Assembly: GCA_017417385.1 (NCBI GenBank)
Contig: JAFPZF010000096.1
Coordinates: 1-33,012, forward strand
DNA length: 33,012 nt
Direction: 5' to 3'
From: Bacteroidales bacterium
Lineage (GTDB): Bacteria > Bacteroidota > Bacteroidia > Bacteroidales > Marinilabiliaceae
The notes under the pieces were generated by a model. The model did not search any database, had not been told where the DNA came from, and worked only from the letters and a program-made list of their open reading frames with translations. A program made the position numbers and the translations under genes. Of the stretch, positions 1 through 7,297 are shown piece after piece (position 1 is the stretch's first letter; every line of letters starts with the position of its first letter).

Positions 1-282
1 AATTACAATTTGAAACTATAACAGGCCTTACAAACGTCTCATGAACATTATTCGGATGAAATAAGGCATATTTAGACCTATTACGGTTTCAATTTGAAAG
101 TCGATTCTTTAAGAAAACGAGTTTTCGGACAGTCTCCCCCTCTCCCTGCGAAGACCCCTTCCTCCTTTCCTTCCCTATGCCCGTAGATAGACTTGTATTA
201 GACCTGTCCTATCGCTCTCCCCGCTCTCTGCTCTCTTTCTTTTCTATTGCTTATTCCTCTTCTTCCGCGCTTTATGTCCTCT
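1..282. other. Non-coding leader before the hip operon
   Basis: No convincing gene lies here. The first 110 bases are AT-rich. Bases 130-285 are very pyrimidine-rich with almost no purine runs, like the other non-coding stretches in the left half of the window. Bases 192-206 carry CTTGTATTAGACCTG, a short sequence that recurs twice at 15914-16001, so this stretch shares a dispersed repeat with the far intergenic region. Confidence 0.6.
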
Positions 283-386
283 TTTATATCAGATACCATA
301 TAAAAGCCCACCAGAAACGTCTATTTATATCAGAAAGAATATAATCCGAGAGAAAAGTACTATTTTTACATCCGAAACGATATAAT
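283..386. promoter_or_regulatory. Three phased palindromic operators of the hip operon
   Basis: Three copies of a 22-bp near-palindrome start at 283, 324 and 365, exactly 41 bp apart. Each has a left half TTTATAT (TTTACAT in the third), an 8-bp spacer and a right half ATATAAA or ATATAAT. The spacer is similar in all three (CAGATACC, CAGAAAGA, CCGAAACG). A 41-bp step is about four turns of B-DNA, so bound dimers would line up on one face. The last copy ends 3 bp before the hipB start codon. HipB-type antitoxins are known to bind several palindromes in their own promoter and autorepress, so these are the likely HipB sites; that assignment is inferred. Confidence 0.75.
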
Positions 387-389
387 TCT

Positions 390-626
390 ATGGGACGTAC
401 TCAATTGTCGACTGTGGTAAAGTTGCTGCGTAAGCAATATGGCCTCACGCAGGAAGACCTTGCCATGAAGTCCGGCGTCGGACTCTGCTTTGTCCGAAAC
501 CTCGAGCAAGGTAAGCCTACTCTGAGAATGGATAAGGTTAACCAGCTCCTCGATCTCTTCAACTACGAACTTACTGCGACCAGAAAACAATGCGACAAGC
601 TGAAATCTACCGAAAAGGTATCCTAG
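390..626 (+). CDS. hipB: HipB-like antitoxin, helix-turn-helix DNA-binding protein
   Basis: This 78-residue protein is essentially one XRE/Cro-type helix-turn-helix domain (about residues 7-58), with the recognisable pattern YGLTQEDLAMKSGVG followed by LEQGKPTLRMDKV. It matches the small HipB/Y4mF-type antitoxins found upstream of HipA proteins in Bacteroidales. It should dimerise, bind the three operators just upstream and repress its own operon; whether it also neutralises the kinase is uncertain, because in tripartite systems that job falls to HipS. The ATG at 390 follows directly on the third operator. The end overlaps the next gene by 37 bp, which suggests translational coupling. Codon use is more balanced than in the strongly C/T-skewed genes that follow, consistent with acquisition by transfer. 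Confidence 0.88.
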   Translation: MGRTQLSTVVKLLRKQYGLTQEDLAMKSGVGLCFVRNLEQGKPTLRMDKVNQLLDLFNYELTATRKQCDKLKSTEKVS

Positions 627-922
627 CAGGCCTCCTGACCGAAGACGGCGGCGAATACCGCTTCCGCTATTGCGAGTCATATCTTGCACTGGAAGATGCA
701 CAGCCTGTGAGTCTGACTCTTCCATTGCAGACTGAGGCTTTCGTAAGCCCCGTACTTTTTCCGTTTTTTGACGGACTAATCCCCGAAGGCTGGTTGCTCG
801 ATGTGGCCCTTCGCAATACGGACATTAGCATCCTTGATCGTATGGCCCTGTTACTCTTATGTTGTAAGGAGTGTATAGGTTCTGTCAGTGTAGTCTTGAA
901 GCATGATAATGAAGGTGTGTAA
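590..922 (+). CDS. hipS: HipS-like protein: free HipA N-terminal subdomain
   Basis: The 110-residue product matches only the N-terminal subdomain of HipA: an opening beta-strand region (residues 1-20), then LTLPLQTEAF and the signature FFDGLIPEGWLLD (about 59-71), then DRMALLLLCCKECIGS near the end. It stops where the kinase core would begin. In the tripartite HipBST system of enteropathogenic E. coli the equivalent small protein, HipS, is the actual antitoxin that binds and inhibits the HipT kinase; the same role is inferred here. The TAA stop overlaps the next ATG by one base (TAATG), a typical coupling arrangement, so this is an intact split gene rather than a frameshift. Start chosen at ATG 590 because it keeps the beta-strand start AEIYRKGILAG. 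Confidence 0.85.
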   Translation: MRQAEIYRKGILAGLLTEDGGEYRFRYCESYLALEDAQPVSLTLPLQTEAFVSPVLFPFFDGLIPEGWLLDVALRNTDISILDRMALLLLCCKECIGSVSVVLKHDNEGV

Positions 923-1851
923 TGTGTAAATGCTTGTACTGTTATCAAGAATTGGAAGAAGGTCAGAAGGACTTCCATCCAAACTGTGTGAGAAAGTTCT
1001 TCGGAACTAATGATGTTCCTTTGTTGGAATATAGGCATCAAGACCTCGACAAATTAGCCGAGCAAGTAATCCGTGCGCAAACTTCGCTGACTGGCGTTCA
1101 ACCTAAATTGTCTCTTAACCTTGACAAACATGACAGCTGTACCCGTCTTACAATTGTCGGCCTTTGGGGTGACTTCATTTTCAAGCCTCAATCAGAGTCT
1201 TACAGACAGTTGCCCGAAAATGAGGACTTGACTATGCACCTTGCTGAGGCGGCTAAGATTAAAGTTGTACCTCATAGTCTTATTCGTTTGGCTGATGGAG
1301 AATTGGGGTACATTACTAGGCGTGTCGACCGTGCTAAGAACGGCGAGAAGATAGATATGGAGGATATGTGCCAATTGACTTTGCACCCTACTGAATACAA
1401 GTACAAGGGTTCGCATGAGCAGATTGCAAAAACTATTGTGCAGTATAGTAGCATACCAAAACTCGACCTGACGAACTATATGCAATTGCTGCTTTTCTGC
1501 TTTGTCACAGGCAACAATGACATGCACCTCAAGAACTTTTCTCTTTACCGTCCTTCAAAGGATTATCAGTTGACACCAGCTTACGACCTTCTTAATGTTG
1601 CAATCGCAAATCCTAAGGATACAGAGGAACTTGCCCTGACTCTTTCTGGTCGAAAGAAGAAGCTGCGTCTAATTGACTTTCTTAGCGCAGCAAAGACAAT
1701 GGGAATTGATGAAAACGTGGTGATGCGTCTCGTAGAAGGTCTTCGGAAGGCTCTTCCTAAATGGCAGACCCTCATCTACAGCTCTTTTCTTAGCGATGAC
1801 TTTAAGGAAGCCTACGAACAACTCATTGTCTCTCGCTTGGGGCGTTTATGA
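922..1851 (+). CDS. hipT: HipT-like serine/threonine kinase toxin (HipA C-terminal domain)
   Basis: This is the kinase core of a HipA-family toxin (309 residues). The N-terminus carries a C-x2-C...H-x2-C cluster (C4, C7, H19, C22) that may bind zinc. The Gly-rich loop TSLTGVQPK (residues 54-62) has S55 and T57 where E. coli HipT has the two autophosphorylated serines of its SIS motif. FIFKP near residue 88 supplies the ATP lysine. TGNNDMHLKN (196-205) is the catalytic loop with D200, and AYDLLN (220-225) holds the metal-binding D222. All catalytic residues are present, so it should be active. HipA inactivates glutamyl-tRNA synthetase and HipT tryptophanyl-tRNA synthetase; the target here is unknown. 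It is the last gene of the operon and faces the MFS gene tail to tail. Confidence 0.88.
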   Translation: MCKCLYCYQELEEGQKDFHPNCVRKFFGTNDVPLLEYRHQDLDKLAEQVIRAQTSLTGVQPKLSLNLDKHDSCTRLTIVGLWGDFIFKPQSESYRQLPENEDLTMHLAEAAKIKVVPHSLIRLADGELGYITRRVDRAKNGEKIDMEDMCQLTLHPTEYKYKGSHEQIAKTIVQYSSIPKLDLTNYMQLLLFCFVTGNNDMHLKNFSLYRPSKDYQLTPAYDLLNVAIANPKDTEELALTLSGRKKKLRLIDFLSAAKTMGIDENVVMRLVEGLRKALPKWQTLIYSSFLSDDFKEAYEQLIVSRLGRL

Positions 1852-1969
1852 TTTCTATGCCGGATAATGGAAGTTGGGCTTTGTCCCGATTGTAATTATT
1901 CCATTCTGTTGTTTGATGGTTGTTCTATCTCTTTTGCTTCCCCTCCCTTTTTCCCCGTTCTTCCTTTCC

Positions 1970-3151
1970 CTATCGTAGCCTCTTCGCCCGATAGTGTCCC
2001 CTGCAGACTATCCAGAAATACACGACCCCTACGGCATTGACTATCGCCCCGACCGAGAACGCCGTCCTGTATCCTATCAGCTCCGAGACTATCCCGCCTA
2101 CTACTATACCGAGCCCTATCCCCGTGTCCCACGCCGTCAGCTGCGTCGCTGTCGCCGTCCCGCGCCTGTTGTTCTCTGCGAGGTTTATGAACATTGTCTG
2201 CATCGCCGGGAACATGTGGCCGTTGCCGAGCCCGACGATAAGCCCCGATGCGTAAAAGGCGAATATGCTGTCCGATGCCGCAAATAGTGTGTACCCGAAT
2301 AGTGATAGGATCATGCCCCACTGTGCATTCTCTAGTGCCCTTCCCCGTCCGAGGCTCCGCCCCCCGACGAGTCTCGACAGCATCAGCCCGACCGACGCCA
2401 GCAGAAAGAACATCCCGGAGTCTCCCCGCCCCTCAAGATGCTGGACTGAATATATGGCTATGTATGTGCTTATTATGCCAAACGAGAATGATAGGCACGC
2501 CATGACTATCGCCTCTCGCCAAGCCTCCATGAGGAAGAATCTGTCTGTCGAGATGTGTCTGTCCGACATTGGCGCCCGCTCCCGTGGATGTATCGACGAG
2601 CAGAACATCAGCCCCACCCCGGCTATCGCCAGTGCCGATCCGAATAGCACCATGAACGAGTCTGTCAGGTTGTGGAGGTATAGCGCTATCGTTGGCGCCG
2701 TCGCCATAGCTAGATTGTTGCTAAGTCCATAATACCCAATACCTTCCGCCCTCCGCGAAGAGTTGAGCGAGTCTATCGCTGCCGTACTATTCGCAACTGT
2801 CACCGCCCCAAACGGGATGCCATGCACTGTCCTGACTATCGCAAATGCTACGATAGATCCCGCGACGATATACCCTCCGAACATCAGGAAGAAAAAGGCA
2901 TACACGAGCACCAGCACTTTCTTCCTGTCAAAACTATCTACTACGTACCCGGCTATCGGTCGCACCAGCAACGCCATGAGCGTATATCCCGATAGGACGA
3001 CACCCGTCTCATGCTTCCCCGCCCCAAACGTCTCGTTGAGGTAGATCGGCAGCAACGGCATCAAGAGGTAAAACGCGAAGAAGTTCATAAAGTTCGATAT
3101 GTTGAGCTTTATGAAGTCGCTTGTCCAGAGTCTCTCTTTCGATGCCGACAT
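1970..3151 (-). CDS. MFS transporter, 12-TM efflux type
   Basis: The 393-residue protein has about twelve hydrophobic segments and the MFS motif A in the loop between helices 2 and 3 (RPIAGYVVDSFDRKK, about residues 64-78). Length and layout fit the drug/metabolite exporter branch of the major facilitator superfamily, acting in the inner membrane by proton antiport. The substrate cannot be read from the sequence. The N-terminal residues are short and polar before helix 1, which supports the ATG at 3151. It lies downstream of the purD/DUF6427 pair but is separated from it by almost 390 bp of repeats, so it probably has its own promoter. Its 3' end converges on hipT with 118 bp between them. 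Confidence 0.88.
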   Translation of the reverse strand: MSASKERLWTSDFIKLNISNFMNFFAFYLLMPLLPIYLNETFGAGKHETGVVLSGYTLMALLVRPIAGYVVDSFDRKKVLVLVYAFFFLMFGGYIVAGSIVAFAIVRTVHGIPFGAVTVANSTAAIDSLNSSRRAEGIGYYGLSNNLAMATAPTIALYLHNLTDSFMVLFGSALAIAGVGLMFCSSIHPRERAPMSDRHISTDRFFLMEAWREAIVMACLSFSFGIISTYIAIYSVQHLEGRGDSGMFFLLASVGLMLSRLVGGRSLGRGRALENAQWGMILSLFGYTLFAASDSIFAFYASGLIVGLGNGHMFPAMQTMFINLAENNRRGTATATQLTAWDTGIGLGIVVGGIVSELIGYRTAFSVGAIVNAVGVVYFWIVCRGHYRAKRLR

Positions 3152-3185
3152 TTGTGGATTATGTGATGATATTAATGATGGTTTA

Positions 3186-3446
3186 GGAAAGTTCTAGAAA
3201 TTAGATTTTTCCAGGCTTGCGAGCTTTTTAATACCGGAGTGTACTGGAGGAAACCTTTCGATTAAGCGAGAGCAGAACGAGCTTGCTCGTTATCCCGAGC
3301 GTGAGAAAGGTCAGCGAAGCTACATGAGGATTTCAAAAGTGAGCGTAACATTCCGATTAAGCGAGTGCAATGGAGCTTGCTCCAATTACCGAGCGTGAGG
3401 AATGAAGGCAAAGCCAACGCAGAAAAAGCAATTTATAGAAGTTCCC
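3186..3446 (+). repeat. Modular hairpin repeat, copy A (two inserted modules)
   Basis: The element begins GGAAAGTTCTAGAAATTAG and ends ATTTATAGAAGTTCCC; the two ends are imperfect inverted repeats of about 26 bp. Inside lie two stem-loop modules. Module A1 (3254-3310) has outer arms CCTTTC/GAAAGG and inner arms AACGAGC/GCTCGTT. Module A2 (3349-3404) has outer arms CATTCC/GGAATG and inner arms TGGAGC/GCTCCA. The first of the three module positions used in copies B and D is empty here, and the sequence around 3211-3231 is partly degraded. There is no open reading frame and no clean target-site duplication. It behaves like a MITE-type non-autonomous element. Confidence 0.85.
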
Positions 3447-3469
3447 TAATGATGTCAAATGATGGTTTA

Positions 3470-3500
3470 GGGGAGTTGTAGATATTTATTGAAGATGCCC
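3470..3500 (+). repeat. Collapsed, degenerate end-to-end remnant of the modular repeat
   Basis: These 31 bases read like the left end of the modular repeat joined straight to its right end (GGGGAGTTGTAG then ATTTATTGAAG then CCC), with several substitutions. The preceding 15 bases (AATGATGGTTTAG) also precede copy A, giving a direct repeat of the flank around copy A. It looks like an old scar or a minimal derivative. Confidence 0.55.
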
Positions 3501-3507
3501 TTCTTTA

Positions 3508-3537
3508 GGAAAGTTCTAGCAATTTATAGAAGTTTCC
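3508..3537 (+). repeat. Collapsed 30-bp end-to-end copy of the modular repeat
   Basis: GGAAAGTTCTAG is joined directly to CAATTTATAGAAGTTTCC, so the whole interior is missing and only the two inverted ends remain, forming a near-palindrome. It directly abuts the stop codon of the DUF6427-like gene (3538-3540). As a 30-bp palindrome at the end of a transcription unit it could act as a transcript-end hairpin for that gene. Confidence 0.7.
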
Positions 3538-4518
3538 TTAGCTCCAGACGAGCCATACCTGTACTAGGAATATCACTGCCGTCAGCCCCTCCTGCCACGC
3601 CTTCGAGCGCATGTTGGCGAAGAACTGTGGCAACAGCAGTGCAGCTCCGATGGCAGCTATCTCCTGTGTCTCATACGAGAATGTCGGCAGCACCATCAGG
3701 AAGACGCCTACGATGATGAACCAGTAAGCTACTCGACACTGTCTGTACGTGACGATGGTCTGTCCCGCATTCCTCGGAAAGGTCTGCATGATGGCTCCAA
3801 ACGTGGTCAACGCAAGTATCGCGAGATACGTCCAGCTCCTCCACCCTGTGCTCCAGAATGGCGCCGTAGCCCATATTCGCTTGTGCCACTCGACGATGCA
3901 GTCCACTGGATGCCACCCCGCGACGAGTCCGCACGTGTATGTCAATAGCGTCACGTCCGCCATGCCGAGAAAGGCTGCCGTCAGCGTCCGCCCGTTACCG
4001 ACCCTGACGACGAACATCATGATGACGAGGAACGGTAGAAACCATACTGCCTTCGCCCATAGTAGCGCCCCGAGGGTCGCATAGACGAACGACCACGCTA
4101 TGCTCACCGACGACCGCTCCTTCCTGACTGCCGAGAACATTCTGTCGACCGACATTGCGAGTAGTACTGCCTCTATCATCGCCGGGTGAAAGCACACCGA
4201 TGGTCGCAATATGCCACAGAAGAGTAGAAAGAACATCGCCCCGAGAGCCGTCGTCTCATGATCGTTGAAATACCTGTTCGAGATGTTCGAGACTATCAGC
4301 GACGTAAGTAGCGGTATGGCTATCCCGAGGAACACCCACAGGTAGCCCCCCGCATCGACATGCCCGAGCAGCGCATTCCAGAGCGGCGTGTACTGGTCCG
4401 ACGTGTCTGCGAGTACGTAGAACGATGGCTCGACGATGAGTCTGAGTCTCAGTATGACGAATAGCGGGATGAGCGCAAGATAGTTCAGCGTCCCACTGCG
4501 AGCAAAAAGCGAATACAC
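3538..4518 (-). CDS. DUF6427-like multi-pass inner-membrane protein
   Basis: The 326-residue protein has eight or more hydrophobic segments separated by short charged loops, and no signal peptide or catalytic motif that I recognise. Length, membrane layout and position next to a purine gene resemble the Bacteroidetes family DUF6427, whose function is unknown; this family assignment is from memory of its general look. There is no ATG near the start: the first codon after the purD stop is GTG (4516-4518), in the same frame as purD with zero bases between, and I take this as the start because the first helix begins soon after. Such tight packing implies translation depends on purD. The stop codon lies against a 30-bp palindromic repeat. 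Confidence 0.7.
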   Translation of the reverse strand: MYSLFARSGTLNYLALIPLFVILRLRLIVEPSFYVLADTSDQYTPLWNALLGHVDAGGYLWVFLGIAIPLLTSLIVSNISNRYFNDHETTALGAMFFLLFCGILRPSVCFHPAMIEAVLLAMSVDRMFSAVRKERSSVSIAWSFVYATLGALLWAKAVWFLPFLVIMMFVVRVGNGRTLTAAFLGMADVTLLTYTCGLVAGWHPVDCIVEWHKRIWATAPFWSTGWRSWTYLAILALTTFGAIMQTFPRNAGQTIVTYRQCRVAYWFIIVGVFLMVLPTFSYETQEIAAIGAALLLPQFFANMRSKAWQEGLTAVIFLVQVWLVWS

Positions 4519-5805
4519 TTATTTCTTGTAATACTTGTCGAGATCCTTCCCAATGTCACGCCTGTAATAGGCCCCCTCGAAGTTGATGCCTTTTATGGCC
4601 TCATAGCTCTTGGCGAGTGCCGCATCCTTGCTCTCCGCAAGCGTCGAGACTGCCAGTACGCGCCCGCCAGACGTGACGACCTTTCCGTCTGCCTCTCTCT
4701 TGGTTCCTGCGTCGAAGACTATGCTCCCCTTGACGTTCTCTCTTCCTGTGATGACCTTGCCCTTCTCGTAGTGTCCCGGATATCCCCCAGATACCATCAT
4801 GACTGTGCAGCACGTCTTGTCGCTTAGCTTGATGTTGCACTCCGAGAGCCGTCCGGCTACTGTCGCCTGGAACAGCTCGACGAGGTCTGTCTCGATCCTC
4901 GGGAGTATGACCTCGGTCTCCGGGTCGCCTAGGCGTACGTTATACTCGATGACTTTCGGCTCTCCCCCGTCGTTCATGAGTCCGAAGAAGATGAAGCCTC
5001 TATAGTCTATCTCGTCATCCTGCAGTCCCTGGATGGTTGGCTTGATGACCTTCTCCTCGACCTTCCTCAGGAACTCCTTGTCTGCAAATGGCACTGGAGA
5101 GACTGCTCCCATGCCGCCCGTGTTGAGCCCTGTGTCACCCTCGCCGATGCGCTTGTAGTCCTTCGCCTCCGGCAGTATCTTGTAGTCCTTGCCGTCGGTC
5201 AGTACGAATGCGCTCATCTCGATGCCTGTCAGGTACTCTTCGATGACGACTCGCGCGCTTGCGTCGCCGAACATTCCGTCGAGCATCTTCTTGAGCTGCT
5301 CCTGCGCCTCCTTGAGGTTGTCTATGATCAAGACGCCCTTGCCCGCTGCCAGCCCGTCGGCCTTCAGGACGTACGGCGCCTTCAGCGACGCGAGGAAGTC
5401 AAGCCCCTCTTTGAGTGTATCTTTGGTGAAGCTCTTGTATGCGGCTGTCGGTATGTTGTGTCTCATCATGAATGCCTTCGCGAAGTCTTTGCTCCCCTCG
5501 AGCTGCGCACCCTTCCGACGTGGCCCTATGACGCTTATACCCATCTCTGTCAGCGAGTCGGCAAGTCCCTTGACGAGCGGCTCCTCCGGTCCGACGACGA
5601 CCATCGAGATGTCCTTCAGCCCGATAAATCGCCTGACGGCCTCGTGGTCGTTGGGGTTCCCATCGACATTCTCGCCATAATTGGCCGTCGAGCCGTTGCC
5701 TGGCATTATGTAGAGCTGATCAACGAGGTCGCTCTGCCTCATCTTCCATGCTAATGCACTCTCGCGTCCGCCAGAACCTATCAGAAGGATATTCTCTTTT
5801 GCCAT
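4519..5805 (-). CDS. purD: Phosphoribosylamine-glycine ligase (GAR synthetase)
   Basis: PurD joins 5-phosphoribosylamine to glycine using ATP, the second step of purine synthesis, in the cytoplasm. The 428-residue length is normal. The N-domain shows LLIGSGGRESALAWK (residues 6-20) and VVGPEEPLVKG; the ATP-grasp domain shows KGAQLEGSKDFAKAF, VIEEYLTGIEMS, NTGGMGAVSP and the metal-binding NVRLGDPETEVILP. A normal C-terminal domain follows. The ATG at 5805 gives the standard start MAKENILLIGSGG. The GH28 gene ends 42 bp upstream and the DUF6427-like gene starts immediately at the stop codon, so it is part of a co-directional run. Confidence 0.97.
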   Translation of the reverse strand: MAKENILLIGSGGRESALAWKMRQSDLVDQLYIMPGNGSTANYGENVDGNPNDHEAVRRFIGLKDISMVVVGPEEPLVKGLADSLTEMGISVIGPRRKGAQLEGSKDFAKAFMMRHNIPTAAYKSFTKDTLKEGLDFLASLKAPYVLKADGLAAGKGVLIIDNLKEAQEQLKKMLDGMFGDASARVVIEEYLTGIEMSAFVLTDGKDYKILPEAKDYKRIGEGDTGLNTGGMGAVSPVPFADKEFLRKVEEKVIKPTIQGLQDDEIDYRGFIFFGLMNDGGEPKVIEYNVRLGDPETEVILPRIETDLVELFQATVAGRLSECNIKLSDKTCCTVMMVSGGYPGHYEKGKVITGRENVKGSIVFDAGTKREADGKVVTSGGRVLAVSTLAESKDAALAKSYEAIKGINFEGAYYRRDIGKDLDKYYKK

Positions 5806-5847
5806 AGTATCTAGATATAAGCTTGTTTTTCTGTTTTGTTTCCGTGT

Positions 5848-7287
5848 CTATTTTCTGTCGAAGGTGACGAACTTGACTCTGTCAAGCGTTATCCGGCAGT
5901 TGCCGTCGTCAACCCTGTCTTTCTCTGTGTAGAAGAATGTGCAGTCCTCCATCTTGATGTCATACACTGCCTTGAAGTCTGGCATCCCCTCGCTCAGGAG
6001 TCCTACTCCAGCCTCCCGGCAGACGACATTCCTTATCGTTATGTCACTGAACTCTGGACTGTATGGCGCTGCCTTCACTGTCGCCCCATCCTTGCCCTCC
6101 GAGACGCTGTACTTCTTGTCGACATACGAGCAGCTGAAGGTGACGGCCTCGTCCTTGATGTCGTTCATGACGACGTCGGATATGTATATCTTCTCTGTCT
6201 TGCCTCCTCGCCCGACTGCACTCTTGAATCTTAGTCCCGTGTCTGTCCCGCTCATGGTTAGCCGCCTGACTACCATTCTCTTCATCCCTCCCGAACAGTC
6301 CGAGCCGAGGACGAATCCGCCATGCCCGTGATAGACGACGCAGTCCTCCACGAGCACGTCCTCCGTCGGACCATCTTTGACGCCAGACTCCCCGATGCCC
6401 GACTTCATGCAGATGGCGTCATCACCGACGTCAACGGTCGAGTTGCAGATGAGCGCCCTCCTGCAGTTGCTGAGGTCTATGCCGTCCCCGTTCTGCGCAT
6501 TCCACGGACAGCGTACTGTTATGCCGTCTATGATGATGTCTTCACAGGTGACTGGGTGGACATGGAATCGTGGCGAGTTCTGGAATGTGACGCCCCTGAG
6601 GAGTATGCGCTTGCAGTCTGTCGGTCGGAAGAGGTCGGCCCTTTTCGCCTCCTCTTTCTTGGCGTCGTCGGTGATGTTGTTGAAGTTCTTGAGGTTGTAC
6701 GGGAACCATAGCTTCCCTTCCTCAGCCTCTTCTCCACCCATCTTCTTGTACTCCTTCCATTCGGTGTCGCTGACTTTCGAGCGCTTGACGGGTCGCCAGT
6801 ATTTGCCGCTCCCGTCGATAGTTCCGTGCCCGGTGATTGCTATGTCTGTCTGCCCCTTGGCACTTATCGCCGGCAGGCACCTCTGGCTCTTCTTAGTCGT
6901 ATATAGGCTCTTGTCCGGCGAGAATACGAGGATGGCGTTGCGGTATAGATGCAGCTCGACGTGGCTCTTCAGCTCGATAGGTCCCGAGAGCCATACGCCT
7001 TCGGGAATTATGACTCGCCCACCACCCGATGCTGACACTTTGTCGATGGCTTTCTGAAGAGCTTCGTGGCACAGGCTGACTCCATCCCCTTTCGCGCCGA
7101 ACTCTGTCACGATGACATCTTTGCCTTTGATGCTCGGCTCCGCAGGCGCAGCGAGCTTCGTCTGGAGGTCTTTGTAACGCCCCTTGTAGTCTTGTGCCTT
7201 GGTGCCGGACGAGAATAGTAAGCCGACAATGACCAGTTTGGCAACTAACGAGATCGCCGCCGTTGCCAGGAGTTTTTTGCTCTTCAT
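5848..7287 (-). CDS. Glycoside hydrolase family 28 protein (polygalacturonase-like)
   Basis: GH28 enzymes hydrolyse galacturonan or rhamnogalacturonan links in pectin with a right-handed beta-helix. The 479-residue product has a basic start and a hydrophobic stretch (about 5-27) ending near TKAQD, fitting export to the periplasm or surface. A pectate-lyase-like start VTEFGAKGDG (60-69) is followed by the family catalytic motifs: NGDGID (266-271), DD at 289-290 in VGDDAICMKSG, GHGG (321-324) and RFKS (353-356). The three catalytic aspartates (D268, D289, D290) are present, so activity is expected; the exact substrate is not evident. It is unusual to see it packed between pyrH (10 bp upstream) and purD (42 bp downstream) rather than in a polysaccharide utilisation locus; no SusC/SusD pair is nearby. 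Confidence 0.92.
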   Translation of the reverse strand: MKSKKLLATAAISLVAKLVIVGLLFSSGTKAQDYKGRYKDLQTKLAAPAEPSIKGKDVIVTEFGAKGDGVSLCHEALQKAIDKVSASGGGRVIIPEGVWLSGPIELKSHVELHLYRNAILVFSPDKSLYTTKKSQRCLPAISAKGQTDIAITGHGTIDGSGKYWRPVKRSKVSDTEWKEYKKMGGEEAEEGKLWFPYNLKNFNNITDDAKKEEAKRADLFRPTDCKRILLRGVTFQNSPRFHVHPVTCEDIIIDGITVRCPWNAQNGDGIDLSNCRRALICNSTVDVGDDAICMKSGIGESGVKDGPTEDVLVEDCVVYHGHGGFVLGSDCSGGMKRMVVRRLTMSGTDTGLRFKSAVGRGGKTEKIYISDVVMNDIKDEAVTFSCSYVDKKYSVSEGKDGATVKAAPYSPEFSDITIRNVVCREAGVGLLSEGMPDFKAVYDIKMEDCTFFYTEKDRVDDGNCRITLDRVKFVTFDRK

Positions 7288-7297
7288 ATTGATGCTG

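Noticed and set aside
590-922. HipA split considered as a frameshifted pseudogene
   Set aside because: Both halves have proper starts and stops, overlap as TAATG, keep all catalytic residues in the kinase half, and match the known HipS/HipT organisation.
1852-1969. Terminator between hipT and the MFS gene
   Set aside because: AATGGAA (1866-1872) and TTCCATT (1899-1905) with an inner GGG/CCC could pair, but the loop is long and no T-run follows, so it is not listed as a terminator.
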